From assembly GCA_046350555.1 (NCBI GenBank), contig JAXMAF010000018.1:1-64000 (forward strand): a stretch of DNA of 64,000 bases, given 5' to 3'. The notes under the pieces were generated by a model. The model saw only the letters and a list, made by a program, of their open reading frames with translations, did no database searches and was not told where the DNA came from. Origin of the DNA: JAXMAF01 sp046350555 (GTDB taxonomy: Bacteria; Planctomycetota; Phycisphaerae; Phycisphaerales; SM1A02). Positions 54,859 through 63,010 of this stretch are shown piece after piece. A program made the translations under genes and the position numbers. Each line of letters begins with the position of its first letter. The stretch's first letter is position 1.

Positions 54859-57240
54859 ATGTCGGCGTCGATTCGATCGATTGCGCTCGTTGGCTCCCGC
54901 GTCCTCGCGCCGGCCCTCGCGCTGGCCCTCGTGCTGGCGCTCGCGACGACGGACGAGGCTCATGCCGACGATGGGCAGCGCGAACGCGAGCGCGTCGCCC
55001 GCGCGCTCGACGAGCTCGATGCGCACGATGTCGTCTGGGATTCTCCGGGACTGAACGCCTCCGGCTCGATGCCGATCGGAAACGGCCAGCTCGGCGCGAA
55101 CGCCTGGATCGACGAGCGCGGCGACGTGCTCCTGCTCCTGTCGCACACCGACGCCTTCAGCGAGTGCGAACGCCTTCTCAAGCTTGGTCGCGTGCGGATC
55201 GCGTGCGACCCGCCGCTGGACCTCGCCCGCTTCCAGCAGCGCCTCTCGTGGCGCCGGGGCGCCATCGAGATCTCCACCGGCGCCGGCGACACCGCGGCCG
55301 AGGTGCGCATCGTCGTCGACACCGGGGCGCCAGCGATCCATGTGGCGATCGAGGGCCGTGTCCCGCGGACCATCCGTGCGACGCTCGAGACGTGGCGCAC
55401 GGCGAAGCGGCGGATCGAGGGACCGGAGCTCGTCTCGTCGTGGATGATGCGCGACGCGCCGGCGGACGTCGTGGTCGAGGAATCGGCCGATGTGATCGTC
55501 CCCCGCGCGGAGGAGCCCGATGCGGTCGTCTGGTTCCATCGCAACGAATGGTCGGTCGTGCCCTTGACGCTTCGGCATCAGGGACTCTCGGCGATCGCGT
55601 CGAGCTTCGAGGATCCGCTCATCCATCGCACCTTCGGCGCGCGGCTTGCGGGTATTGGCTTCGCCCGTGTCGACGCGACCACCATCGCCACGACCGCGCC
55701 CGTCGCCAGCGCCAAGGTGGCCATCACCGCCGCGTGCGAACAGGCGGAGGATCTCCGGGGATGGCTCGCGCGGCTCCGCGCCGGGGCGCAGGCGGCGCCG
55801 CCGTTCGAGGTCGCCCGCGAGCGCACGGCCCGATGTTGGACCGAACGATTCTCACGAAGCTGGGTCTTCGTCGCCGGGGCCGCGGACTCCGCGCCCCCGG
55901 CTGCGCCCCGCCGGACGACGCTCTCCCAGGCGTACGCCGCGCAGCGCTTCGCGACGCTCGCGGCGACGCGCGGCGCCTTTCCCGTCAAGTTCAACGGATC
56001 GATCTTCACCGTCGAGCCACGATGGGTGAACGGCGCGCCGTTCGATCCGGATTTCCGCAACTGGGGCGGCGACTACTGGTGGCAGAACACGCGGCTTCCA
56101 TACCACGGCATGCTGGCGCGCGGCGACGGCGACCACCTGGCGTCGCTCTTCGGCTTCTACGCGCGCTCATTGCCCGGATGCGCCGCGCGGGCGAGGCTCT
56201 ACCACGGCGTCGAGGGTGCGTATTTCCCCGAGACGATGACCACCTTCGCGACCTACGGCAACGGCGACTACGGCTGGGACCGCGACGGCGCGCCGCCGAA
56301 CGAGGTGCATTGTCCCTACTGGCAGTGGGCATGGAACCAGGGGCTCGAGCTCGTGGCGCTCATGCTCGATCACCACGACCACACCGGCGACGATGACACG
56401 CTGCGCTCGCAGACGCTGCCGATGGCCCACGCCGTGCTCGCCTACTTCGACTCCCGCTTCGCGCGCGACGAGCACGGCGCGCTCGTCATCTCGCCGACGC
56501 AGGCGATCGAGACGTACTGGTCCAATGTCACCAACGACGCGCCGACGGTCGCGGGACTTCGCGAGGTCGTCGCCCGGCTGTGCGCGCTTCCGCCGACGCT
56601 GGGCGGCGCCGAGGAGCGAGCCCTCTGGGAACGGCTTCGCGCCGCGTGCCCGCCGCTGCCGCTCGAACAGGACGCCAGCGGAGCGATGAAGCTCGCTCCC
56701 GCCGCGGCGTACGCCCCGAATCGCTCCAACTGCGAGAGTCCCGAGCTCTACGGCGTCTGGCCATTCCAGCTCGCGGGCGTCGAACGAGGCCTCCTCGACG
56801 AGGCGCGGCTGGCATACGCGACCCGCCGCGACCGCTTCACGAACGGTTGGCCGCAGGACGGCATGGACGCGGCCCGCCTCGGCCTCGCCACGGACGCGGC
56901 GGCGAACGTCCTGGCCAAGATCCGCAACACCCATCCGAACTTCCGCTTCCCGACCTTTTGGGGACCCAACTTCGACTGGGTTCCCGACCAGTGCCACGGC
57001 GGCAACCTGCTCACGACGGTGCAGGAGATGCTCGTGCAATCCGTCGGCTCGAAGCTCATCGTCCTCCCCGCGTGGCCGCGCGACTGGAACGCGCGCTTCC
57101 GTCTCCACGCGCCGCGACAGACGACCATCACCGGCGAGGTGAAGGATGGCGAGCTCGTCTCGCTCGAGATCGATCCGCCGCGGAGGGCGGCCGACGTGGT
57201 GGTGGGCGATGGTTGGTCGTTGCCGCGGAGGGGGGATTAG
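54859..57240 (+). CDS. Exported GH95-like glycoside hydrolase (DUF5703 N-terminus)
   Basis: 793 residues with a signal peptide (ALALALVLALATTDEAHA). The N-terminal beta domain starts DVVWDSPGLNASGSMPIGNG and continues LGANAWIDERGDVLLLLSHTD, which is the DUF5703/GH95 N-terminal domain. The helical barrel follows from about 360, with NGSIFTVEP, WGGDYWWQNTRLPYHGML, MTTFATYGNGDYGWD and NRSNCESPELYGVWPFQL, and a C-terminal beta domain. GH95 enzymes are alpha-L-fucosidases or galactosidases, so a role in sulfated or fucosylated polysaccharide use fits a marine or environmental planctomycete. I could not map the catalytic acid with certainty. The last codons lie in the CCGCGGAGG repeat. Confidence 0.75.
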   Translation: MSASIRSIALVGSRVLAPALALALVLALATTDEAHADDGQRERERVARALDELDAHDVVWDSPGLNASGSMPIGNGQLGANAWIDERGDVLLLLSHTDAFSECERLLKLGRVRIACDPPLDLARFQQRLSWRRGAIEISTGAGDTAAEVRIVVDTGAPAIHVAIEGRVPRTIRATLETWRTAKRRIEGPELVSSWMMRDAPADVVVEESADVIVPRAEEPDAVVWFHRNEWSVVPLTLRHQGLSAIASSFEDPLIHRTFGARLAGIGFARVDATTIATTAPVASAKVAITAACEQAEDLRGWLARLRAGAQAAPPFEVARERTARCWTERFSRSWVFVAGAADSAPPAAPRRTTLSQAYAAQRFATLAATRGAFPVKFNGSIFTVEPRWVNGAPFDPDFRNWGGDYWWQNTRLPYHGMLARGDGDHLASLFGFYARSLPGCAARARLYHGVEGAYFPETMTTFATYGNGDYGWDRDGAPPNEVHCPYWQWAWNQGLELVALMLDHHDHTGDDDTLRSQTLPMAHAVLAYFDSRFARDEHGALVISPTQAIETYWSNVTNDAPTVAGLREVVARLCALPPTLGGAEERALWERLRAACPPLPLEQDASGAMKLAPAAAYAPNRSNCESPELYGVWPFQLAGVERGLLDEARLAYATRRDRFTNGWPQDGMDAARLGLATDAAANVLAKIRNTHPNFRFPTFWGPNFDWVPDQCHGGNLLTTVQEMLVQSVGSKLIVLPAWPRDWNARFRLHAPRQTTITGEVKDGELVSLEIDPPRRAADVVVGDGWSLPRRGD

Positions 57241-57370
57241 CCGCGGAGGACCGCGGAGGAGGAGTCAGCCGCGGAGGGCCGCGGAGGAGGGATCAGCCGC
57301 GGAGGGACGCGCAGGGACGCGGAGGAGGAATTAGCCGCGGAAGGCCGCGGAGGGACGCGGAGGAGGGAAG
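57222..57370 (+). repeat. CCGCGGAGG repeat block, left arm
   Basis: About ten copies of CCGCGGAGG/GACGCGGAGG in units of roughly 28-38 bp separated by short (A)TTAG or TCAG spacers. It begins inside the last codons of the hydrolase gene, whose TAG stop is part of a unit. Confidence 0.85.
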
Positions 57371-57509
57371 GAGTCGGGGGTGCCCAGCGACGTCGGCCAG
57401 GTGTAGGCAAGATCGCAGCTCCGATCACCGATCACACTGTGCAGCAGCCAAGGTCAACCCCTGCCCGACCTGATCTTCACGTTTTCAGTACATCCATCGA
57501 TGAGCGCCT

Positions 57510-57700
57510 CTCCGCACCTTCCGCGGCTGATTCCTTCTCCGCGTTACTCCGCGGCCCTCCGCGGCTAATTCCTCCTCCGCGTCACTCCGCGGCCCTCCGC
57601 GGCTAACTCCTCCTCCGCGTCCCTCCGCGGCCCTCCGCGGCCAATTCCTTCTCCGCGGTACTCCGCGGCCCTCCGCGGCTGACTCCTTCTCCGCGGCCCC
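57510..57700 (-). repeat. CCGCGGAGG repeat block, right arm (inverted)
   Basis: The same unit in inverse orientation (CTCCGCGGCCCTCCGCGG with CTAATTCCTCCTCCGCG spacers), 38-bp period, five units, running up to the stop of the convergent minus-strand gene at 57701. Together with the left arm it forms a long imperfect inverted repeat around an AT-richer 140-base spacer that contains no gene. Confidence 0.85.
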
Positions 57701-58522
57701 TCACGAGCGCGCCGCGCGCCTCCACACCTCACCCGCCTCCGCGGTCAACTCCTCGAAGGCCTTTCGTTCGACGCGGCGACGGCAGTCGTCGATCGCCTGA
57801 TCGGTCGTCCAGTGATTCGCCGCCTGATCGTCCTTCGCGCTCGCCTCGGCGGTGCCGTAGCAGTAGCCGGTCCGCACGTCGAAGAAGGCGGCGCTCGCGG
57901 TGCAGCGCACGACGGCCGAACGGTTCGGGACGAAGCCGAGCGTGACCACGCCAAGCGGTCCGATGTCCACCTGGTTCACGTCGAACTCGGTGTCGATCGT
58001 GTACACGAGCAGGATGTCCGCGTGCAGCGTCGCCGCGCCTTCGCGCAAGGCGAGCATCGGATCGCGCTGCGGCGGCGCGGCGCCGTCGCGCACGGGAAAG
58101 GCCGGATCCGCGCCCACGGGCACGACGATCGGGGTGAGCCGCACGACCTCGCGCACGGATGGCCACGCTCGAACGGCCTCGAGGTCTCCGTCGCGTTCGA
58201 GGTCCTTCGGGCCGACCATCGAGACACCATTGCGGTCGGTGCCGCCGGCGCTGAACGATCGATAGCCCGCGGCCTGGAGGCGGGTGAACGCGAGCGTCGC
58301 CGGCATCGGCGACTCCGGCGCCGTCCGGTAGCGATCGGCGACGGACGCCGCGGTCATCGCGCCGATCGGCGCCGGCCCGCCGGGCGTGACGTATCTCGAG
58401 CTGCACGCCGAGAGCACCGCGCTGGCGGCGAGCATGAGGGACGGAAGCGTCGGTACATTCCGGGCGCGCGCAGCGAGCGCGGCGAGCGCGAAGCGCACGC
58501 GTGTGATTCGACACGATGTCAT
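57701..58522 (-). CDS. Hypothetical lipoprotein
   Basis: 273 residues. The signal peptide has a long basic n-region and a hydrophobic core ending in the lipobox LSAC (Cys near 40). The remainder is a mixed alpha/beta domain (ADILLVYTIDTEFDVNQVDI, LGVVTLGFVPNRSAVVRCTASA, YCYGTAEASAKDDQ) that resembles outer-membrane-associated lipoproteins predicted to assemble oligomers, but I cannot name a family. GGGAGG 6 bases before ATG 58522 supports the start. It is the last gene of the sigma/VIT unit, 22 bases after the VIT gene stop. Confidence 0.68.
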   Translation of the reverse strand: MTSCRITRVRFALAALAARARNVPTLPSLMLAASAVLSACSSRYVTPGGPAPIGAMTAASVADRYRTAPESPMPATLAFTRLQAAGYRSFSAGGTDRNGVSMVGPKDLERDGDLEAVRAWPSVREVVRLTPIVVPVGADPAFPVRDGAAPPQRDPMLALREGAATLHADILLVYTIDTEFDVNQVDIGPLGVVTLGFVPNRSAVVRCTASAAFFDVRTGYCYGTAEASAKDDQAANHWTTDQAIDDCRRRVERKAFEELTAEAGEVWRRAARS

Positions 58523-58544
58523 GGGTTGCCTCCCGGTGTTGGTT

Positions 58545-60695
58545 TCATCGCTCGCTCCCCACCGTCGTCTCGTACCGCGTTCCGCGCGGGACGGGCACGG
58601 CCTGCGGCACGGTCGTGCCGTGGTCGCCAGCGGTGACGTGGCTGGAATCGACGGCGATGAAGGCCGTGTATGGCGAGAGGATCCCGTCGCGAAGGGCGAT
58701 CGCCAGGATCTCGTCGGCGCACTCGGCCGGCCTTGGCGCACAGAGCGACGCGAAGGAGAGCTCGGCGATCCGCGTGCGCGCCCAGATCTTCCCCAGCCCC
58801 GCGCCGGCCCGACCGCCCGCGGGATCGCTGCGCGCGAAGTCGACGTCGACGGGAACGCGAACCGGATTGCCGCCGATGCGCCCGTCGATGGCGATCGATC
58901 GCGGCCCCGCCGCGCCGCTGCGTCCGACCACGTAGACCGGTCGGCCGGCCAGCAGGTCGGGCAGGCGCTTCGGGAAGACGTCGGCGACCTCGGCGCCGCG
59001 CCAGTCGATGGCCAGGTCGTACATGACCGGCCGGCGGACGCGCTCCATGAACGACTGCATCGCCGCCGGCGCGTCGTCGCGGTCGAGCAGCACGGCGACC
59101 GCGCCGTTGCCCATGCGGGCGAGCCCGTCGAGCAGGTGACGGTTCACCGACGACCCGACGCCGAAGCTGAAGACGCGGCTGGCGCCGAGCCGTTGCGACG
59201 TCTCGCGGAAGATCTCCGCCTCGTTGCCGATGAAGCCGTCGGTGAGGAAGACGACGTAGCGCAGACGCTGCGGGTCGTGCGGGAAGTCGAGCGCGGTGCG
59301 GATGCCCTCGATCATCATCGTGCCTCCGCTCCCGGAGAGCCCGTCGAGCCAGCGCCGCGCGGCGGCCACGTTGTGCTCGTCGGCCGCAACGGGCCGCGCG
59401 CCAAGCGTCGACGCGCTGTTGGAGAACTCGACGATCTGGAACGTGTCCTGTGGCGTGAGCAGCGCGAGCGCCTCGCGCACCGCGGCCTTGGCCTGCGCAA
59501 TCGGCGTTCCGTCCATGCTTCCGGACGCGTCGATGACGAAGACCAGTTCGAGCGGCGCCGGCGCACCGCGCGCCTCGCCGGCGGGTGGATAGATCGCCAG
59601 CACGAAGTGCCCGCCGCCGGAATCCAGGCCGCCGACGGCGCGGCTGCTCGCCAGCGCCGCGACGGGCGCCTCGCCCGCGACGCGCCAGCGCAGCACGAAG
59701 TCGCGGTTGGGAATGCGATCGTCCGGACCGATGCTCACGATCGCCCGGCTCGGCTCGGGTCGCTCGAGCTGCACGCGATGGCTCGCGCAGACGATCTCGC
59801 GGATCGGCGTTCCCGCGTCGATCGTCACGCGCAGGTCGATCTCGTGGCCACTCCGCTCGCCGGGCGCCAGGTAGTTCACGTTCGTGGCCTGCGCGGCGCC
59901 CGTCGCGCCGCGCGGCAGCGCGCCGATCCCGGTACCGGCGCCACCGCGGACGTCGTCGCCGCCATCAGGCGGGTTGAAGCGCGGGCCGACCACCATCGGG
60001 AAGACCCATTCGTGCCAGCCGTCCTCGTATCCGACGGTGCCGTAGTAGACGATCTCGACATCGATCGCGTGGCCCGGTTCGATGTTCGCGACCCTCTGCG
60101 AGAAGACGTTGGGCCGTTCCTCGGTAAGCAGCGCCGCGACGTAGCCCTGGGCCCGCGCCGCGGCGTACGCCTCCTCGGCCTCCGCGCGTTCGCGAACGAC
60201 GCCCCGGATGCGCCGCTCGCCGATGGTCATCACGAACTCGCTGACCGCGGCGTCGTGCGGCAGCGGGAAGACGTACACCGCTTCGATCCGCTCGTCGAAC
60301 GGATTGCGGAAGCGCTGTCGCACCGAGACGCTCGTGACCGGTCCCGTCACGACGCCATCGACGTCGGTGTGCTCGAGCGGCATGGGAATGCGCTGCGGCG
60401 CTCCGTCGGCATTCGGCGCCAGCCCGACGAGCGAGCCGGTGCCGGGGCGCTCCTCGCCGTCGGCGGCGCGCCCGCTCGACGCCGGTGCGCCGCCTCGCGC
60501 GAGCACCCACACCTCGTCGAAGGGGCCCGTGATGACCGGCACGCCGCCGCTCGCGGCGAATCCCTGCCCGGCGCTTCCGGCCGGGGCGTTCGCCGTCCTG
60601 GCGGAAGAGCATGCGCCTGGCAGGGTCGTCGCGAGGACGATCGCCACCAGCGACACGACGACGACAACGACCGAACGGATGGTTTCACGATTCAT
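58545..60695 (-). CDS. VIT and von Willebrand factor A domain lipoprotein
   Basis: 716 residues with a lipoprotein-type N-terminus (VVVSLVAIVLATTLPGAC). VIT domain at about 100-230 (VSVRQRFRNPFDERIEAVYV, FPLPHDAAVSEFVMTIGERR, NIEPGHAIDVEIVYYG). The vWA domain at about 378-550 has a complete metal site start DASGSMDG near 386, TMMIEGI and VVFLTDGFIGNEAEIF. A C-terminal domain has SLCAPRPAEC and ALRDGILSPYTAFIAVD, as in inter-alpha-trypsin-inhibitor-type bacterial proteins. Such proteins bind partner proteins on the cell surface. Its start overlaps the upstream gene (ATGA). Confidence 0.85.
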   Translation of the reverse strand: MNRETIRSVVVVVVSLVAIVLATTLPGACSSARTANAPAGSAGQGFAASGGVPVITGPFDEVWVLARGGAPASSGRAADGEERPGTGSLVGLAPNADGAPQRIPMPLEHTDVDGVVTGPVTSVSVRQRFRNPFDERIEAVYVFPLPHDAAVSEFVMTIGERRIRGVVRERAEAEEAYAAARAQGYVAALLTEERPNVFSQRVANIEPGHAIDVEIVYYGTVGYEDGWHEWVFPMVVGPRFNPPDGGDDVRGGAGTGIGALPRGATGAAQATNVNYLAPGERSGHEIDLRVTIDAGTPIREIVCASHRVQLERPEPSRAIVSIGPDDRIPNRDFVLRWRVAGEAPVAALASSRAVGGLDSGGGHFVLAIYPPAGEARGAPAPLELVFVIDASGSMDGTPIAQAKAAVREALALLTPQDTFQIVEFSNSASTLGARPVAADEHNVAAARRWLDGLSGSGGTMMIEGIRTALDFPHDPQRLRYVVFLTDGFIGNEAEIFRETSQRLGASRVFSFGVGSSVNRHLLDGLARMGNGAVAVLLDRDDAPAAMQSFMERVRRPVMYDLAIDWRGAEVADVFPKRLPDLLAGRPVYVVGRSGAAGPRSIAIDGRIGGNPVRVPVDVDFARSDPAGGRAGAGLGKIWARTRIAELSFASLCAPRPAECADEILAIALRDGILSPYTAFIAVDSSHVTAGDHGTTVPQAVPVPRGTRYETTVGSER

Positions 60696-61258
60696 GGAGC
60701 GGCTCTCCGCGCGATCGCGGCGATGATGGGAACAGCGTTTCCGTCGGCGTCCGATGCCGCCTCGACGCGGACGTCGAGTCCGTCGTCGGGCATCGGCCCC
60801 TCCAGTTGCAGGTGGAGCGTGGCGGCCCGAAACGGGCCGCGTGGAAGGTCGTCCTTCGGCGCAAGCGAGAAGCTGGCCAGCACGATGCGCCCGTGACCGA
60901 GCGCGGCCGGATCGTGCTGCGGCGGATCGGCGAAGCCCGGAGCATCGCCCGCTTCGATGCCGACGATCGCGACGCGCGCCGTCGACGTGATCTCGACCTG
61001 CCACGCCGCAAGGGGCGCGCCGCCCGGATCGATCGTGAGATCCCACGGTTCGAAGCGGATGGCGCGCCGATCGGAATCGGGCCGGGAACCCCGTTCGGGA
61101 TCCGTCGCATCGCGCGCTGGCGCGCTGCGCGCCGCGACCTGCGCCGCGCGGGCGTGCCCGAGCGCGCTGGTCACGGCCAGGGCGACGACGAAGATCGCGG
61201 CCACGAGACCCGCTCGCAGGAGCCATGGTGCGCGCGACCCGGGGGCGCGGCGGGTCAC
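60692..61258 (-). CDS. Hypothetical membrane-anchored protein
   Basis: 188 residues: basic N-terminus, one helix (about 13-35, LLRAGLVAAIFVVALAVTSAL), an Ala/Arg-rich linker, then a beta-rich extracytoplasmic domain (IRFEPWDLTIDPGG, LAAWQVEITSTARVAIVGIEAG, RIVLASFSLA) that looks immunoglobulin-like or cohesin-like in strand pattern. No family recognised. Coupled by ATGA overlaps to both the anti-sigma-like gene upstream and the VIT gene downstream. Confidence 0.62.
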   Translation of the reverse strand: MTRRAPGSRAPWLLRAGLVAAIFVVALAVTSALGHARAAQVAARSAPARDATDPERGSRPDSDRRAIRFEPWDLTIDPGGAPLAAWQVEITSTARVAIVGIEAGDAPGFADPPQHDPAALGHGRIVLASFSLAPKDDLPRGPFRAATLHLQLEGPMPDDGLDVRVEAASDADGNAVPIIAAIARRAAP

Positions 61259-61944
61259 GACCGCCCCTCCCCCGCCTCATCGTCGCGGCGTGGCGCCACC
61301 GCGACGGCGCGGCGCGCCAGGATCGCCACGTCGCTCGCATCGATGCGACCGTTGTGATCCACATCGAGTCGCTCGTGAAGCTCCGGCGCGAGGGACTCGC
61401 CGCGCGCCGCGCGCTCCGCCATGAGCGCATCCACGATCGTCGGGCGTCGAGCGCGTCGATTCGATGCGCTGGGCGCCGACGGCTCGGAGCCGGACGCGCT
61501 CGCTTCCGAACGATCGACCCAAGGCGCCGCGGAAGAGCGTCCATCCGCGAGCCGCGGCTCGGCGGTCACGGAAGGATGCAGATCCGGCCAGCTCAGCCGA
61601 CCAAGCCCGGCACCAGCCGTCGCGCCAACGATCGCGGCGGCCGCCCAACGTGCCGCGGCGGGAATTCGTCGGCGAGGCCTGGCTCGGTCGTCGATCGCCG
61701 CGCGGATCCGGGCGTCGACGAGCGCCGGGAGCGCCCGAGGCGGGTCGCCGAACGCCCGCAACCGGGCGGCGATTTCCACGGGAAGCCGCGGCGGATCGGA
61801 GCCGCGTTGCACGTCGAGTCCATCGCGCGTCGCGCGATCGCCCGGTCCGACCGGCTCGGTCCGTTCGCCCTGGGCATCGCCTGCATCGCCGCGGAGGTCG
61901 CTCACGCCACTGAAGCGCCCGGCCTCTCCGGAACGTTCGCGCAA
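61255..61944 (-). CDS. Putative anti-sigma/membrane protein with dockerin-like motif
   Basis: 229 residues. The N-terminal 85 are polar and lie directly after the ECF sigma gene (9 bases), as expected of an anti-sigma domain, though no zinc motif is seen. A helix at about 96-112 (ARWAAAAIVGATAGAGLG) is followed by a Ser/Ala/Pro linker and a C-terminal LDVDHNGRIDASDVAILAR, an EF-hand/dockerin-type loop. Assignment as anti-sigma rests on position and single-helix topology. ATGA overlap with the next gene. Confidence 0.6.
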   Translation of the reverse strand: MRERSGEAGRFSGVSDLRGDAGDAQGERTEPVGPGDRATRDGLDVQRGSDPPRLPVEIAARLRAFGDPPRALPALVDARIRAAIDDRARPRRRIPAAARWAAAAIVGATAGAGLGRLSWPDLHPSVTAEPRLADGRSSAAPWVDRSEASASGSEPSAPSASNRRARRPTIVDALMAERAARGESLAPELHERLDVDHNGRIDASDVAILARRAVAVAPRRDDEAGEGRS

Positions 61945-61953
61945 ACCCGCGAA

Positions 61954-62577
61954 TCAACGATCGGATTGCGGCGCTCCGCGCACCGCCCGCACGGCCGCGT
62001 GCAGGCGGCTCTTTACCGTCCCCAGCGGGATGTCCAGCGCACTGGCGATCTCCTCCAGCGAGAGATCCTGCACGAATCGCAGCAACAGGACCTCTTGCTG
62101 GATGACGGGAAGGCGTCCGATCGACGCGCACAGACGCTCGCCGGCGTCGTCCCCCCCGACGCTCGGGGCGTCGAAGCGATCGAGCGACACCGCCCTCGAA
62201 GGCGGCGCTCCGGCGATCTCCTCGCCATCCAGTCCGCCGCGCGGCATGCGCCGGCGCTTCCGCGCCAAGTCGATCGATCGGCTGCGCGTCGCCGCGTAGA
62301 GAAACGTCGTGAGGCGACTGGTGAGGACGAAGCCGGGGAAGCGCCCGATCCACCAGAGGAAGACCTCCTGCACGACCTCCGCGGCAAGGTCGCCGTCGCC
62401 GAGCATGCGCCAGGCGACGCCGTGGACGAAGTCGCGGTGCCGCTCGTAGAGCGTCGCCAGCGCCGAGGAATCGCCGGCGTTGGCGGCCTCGACGAGCTCG
62501 GCGTCGCTTGGGGGTCGCTGCTCGGCCACGCGCGGAATGATGCCTTCGGCGATCGTTCGAGGCGAATCGACGCTCAT
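61954..62577 (-). CDS. ECF RNA polymerase sigma factor
   Basis: 207-residue ECF sigma factor. Region 2 has LVEAANAGDSSALATLYERH, EVVQEVFLWWIGRF and LTTFLYAATRSRSIDLARK; region 4 has LPVIQQEVLLLRFVQDLSLE followed by IASALDIPLGTVKSRLHAAV. Intact. Start ATG at 62577. It leads a five-gene minus-strand unit with a putative anti-sigma factor, a membrane-anchored protein, a VIT/vWA lipoprotein and a further lipoprotein, which suggests control of surface proteins by an envelope signal. Confidence 0.9.
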   Translation of the reverse strand: MSVDSPRTIAEGIIPRVAEQRPPSDAELVEAANAGDSSALATLYERHRDFVHGVAWRMLGDGDLAAEVVQEVFLWWIGRFPGFVLTSRLTTFLYAATRSRSIDLARKRRRMPRGGLDGEEIAGAPPSRAVSLDRFDAPSVGGDDAGERLCASIGRLPVIQQEVLLLRFVQDLSLEEIASALDIPLGTVKSRLHAAVRAVRGAPQSDR

Positions 62578-63010
62578 GCGGCGCCCCTGCGGCGCGATCG
62601 CGCTTGGGCGTCTTGCGATCGCGCGGCGCACCGATGTGGTGTGAACATCCTCGAACAGGACCCGAACCCGTCCATCTCGCCGGCACGGCGCGCAGCGCGG
62701 CGGTCGCGAATGCAGAATCTGCACTTCGCTCCGGGGTTGGCCGATCGTTTGCTGGTCGCGCCAGTCGGTCCGCCCGCACGACGAGCTGAAGCCGAAAGTG
62801 CCGGTGATCCATGGCTGGGGCGCGTCGGGAGGAGCCGTCCTGCGCAAGCTCCAACACACTCTTCATCGCGGCCCGACACGAACATCTGGCGGATCACCTC
62901 GTGTTGAGCGATACTGTGCCGATCATCACGGCAAACGAGCGATTCGCCCCGCCAGCCACTGGTGGTGGTCGTCAGGGGATGATGTCGCTCGCTGCAGGGA
63001 GACCAACATC
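62578..63010. other. Divergent intergenic region with a hairpin
   Basis: 433 bases between the ECF sigma gene (-) and the cysteine-rich protein gene (+). The only clear structure is an imperfect hairpin near 62709-62728 (GAATGCAG paired with CTGCACTTC). No gene or tRNA is supported. Promoters of both neighbours are presumably here. Confidence 0.4.

Noticed and set aside
54846..54861. CATACT just before the GH95-like start as a promoter for a leaderless mRNA
   Set aside because: Only a partial -10 match with no -35; too weak to call.
57222..57700. CCGCGGAGG blocks considered as a CRISPR array
   Set aside because: Units are degenerate, spacers are only short repeated TTAG/TCAG-type strings, and the two arms are inverted.
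62640..62790. tRNA-like stretch (a frame reading SEVQILHSRP is often seen near tRNA T-arms)
   Set aside because: No acceptor stem, D-arm or canonical TTCGA T-loop can be paired around it; only an imperfect hairpin remains.
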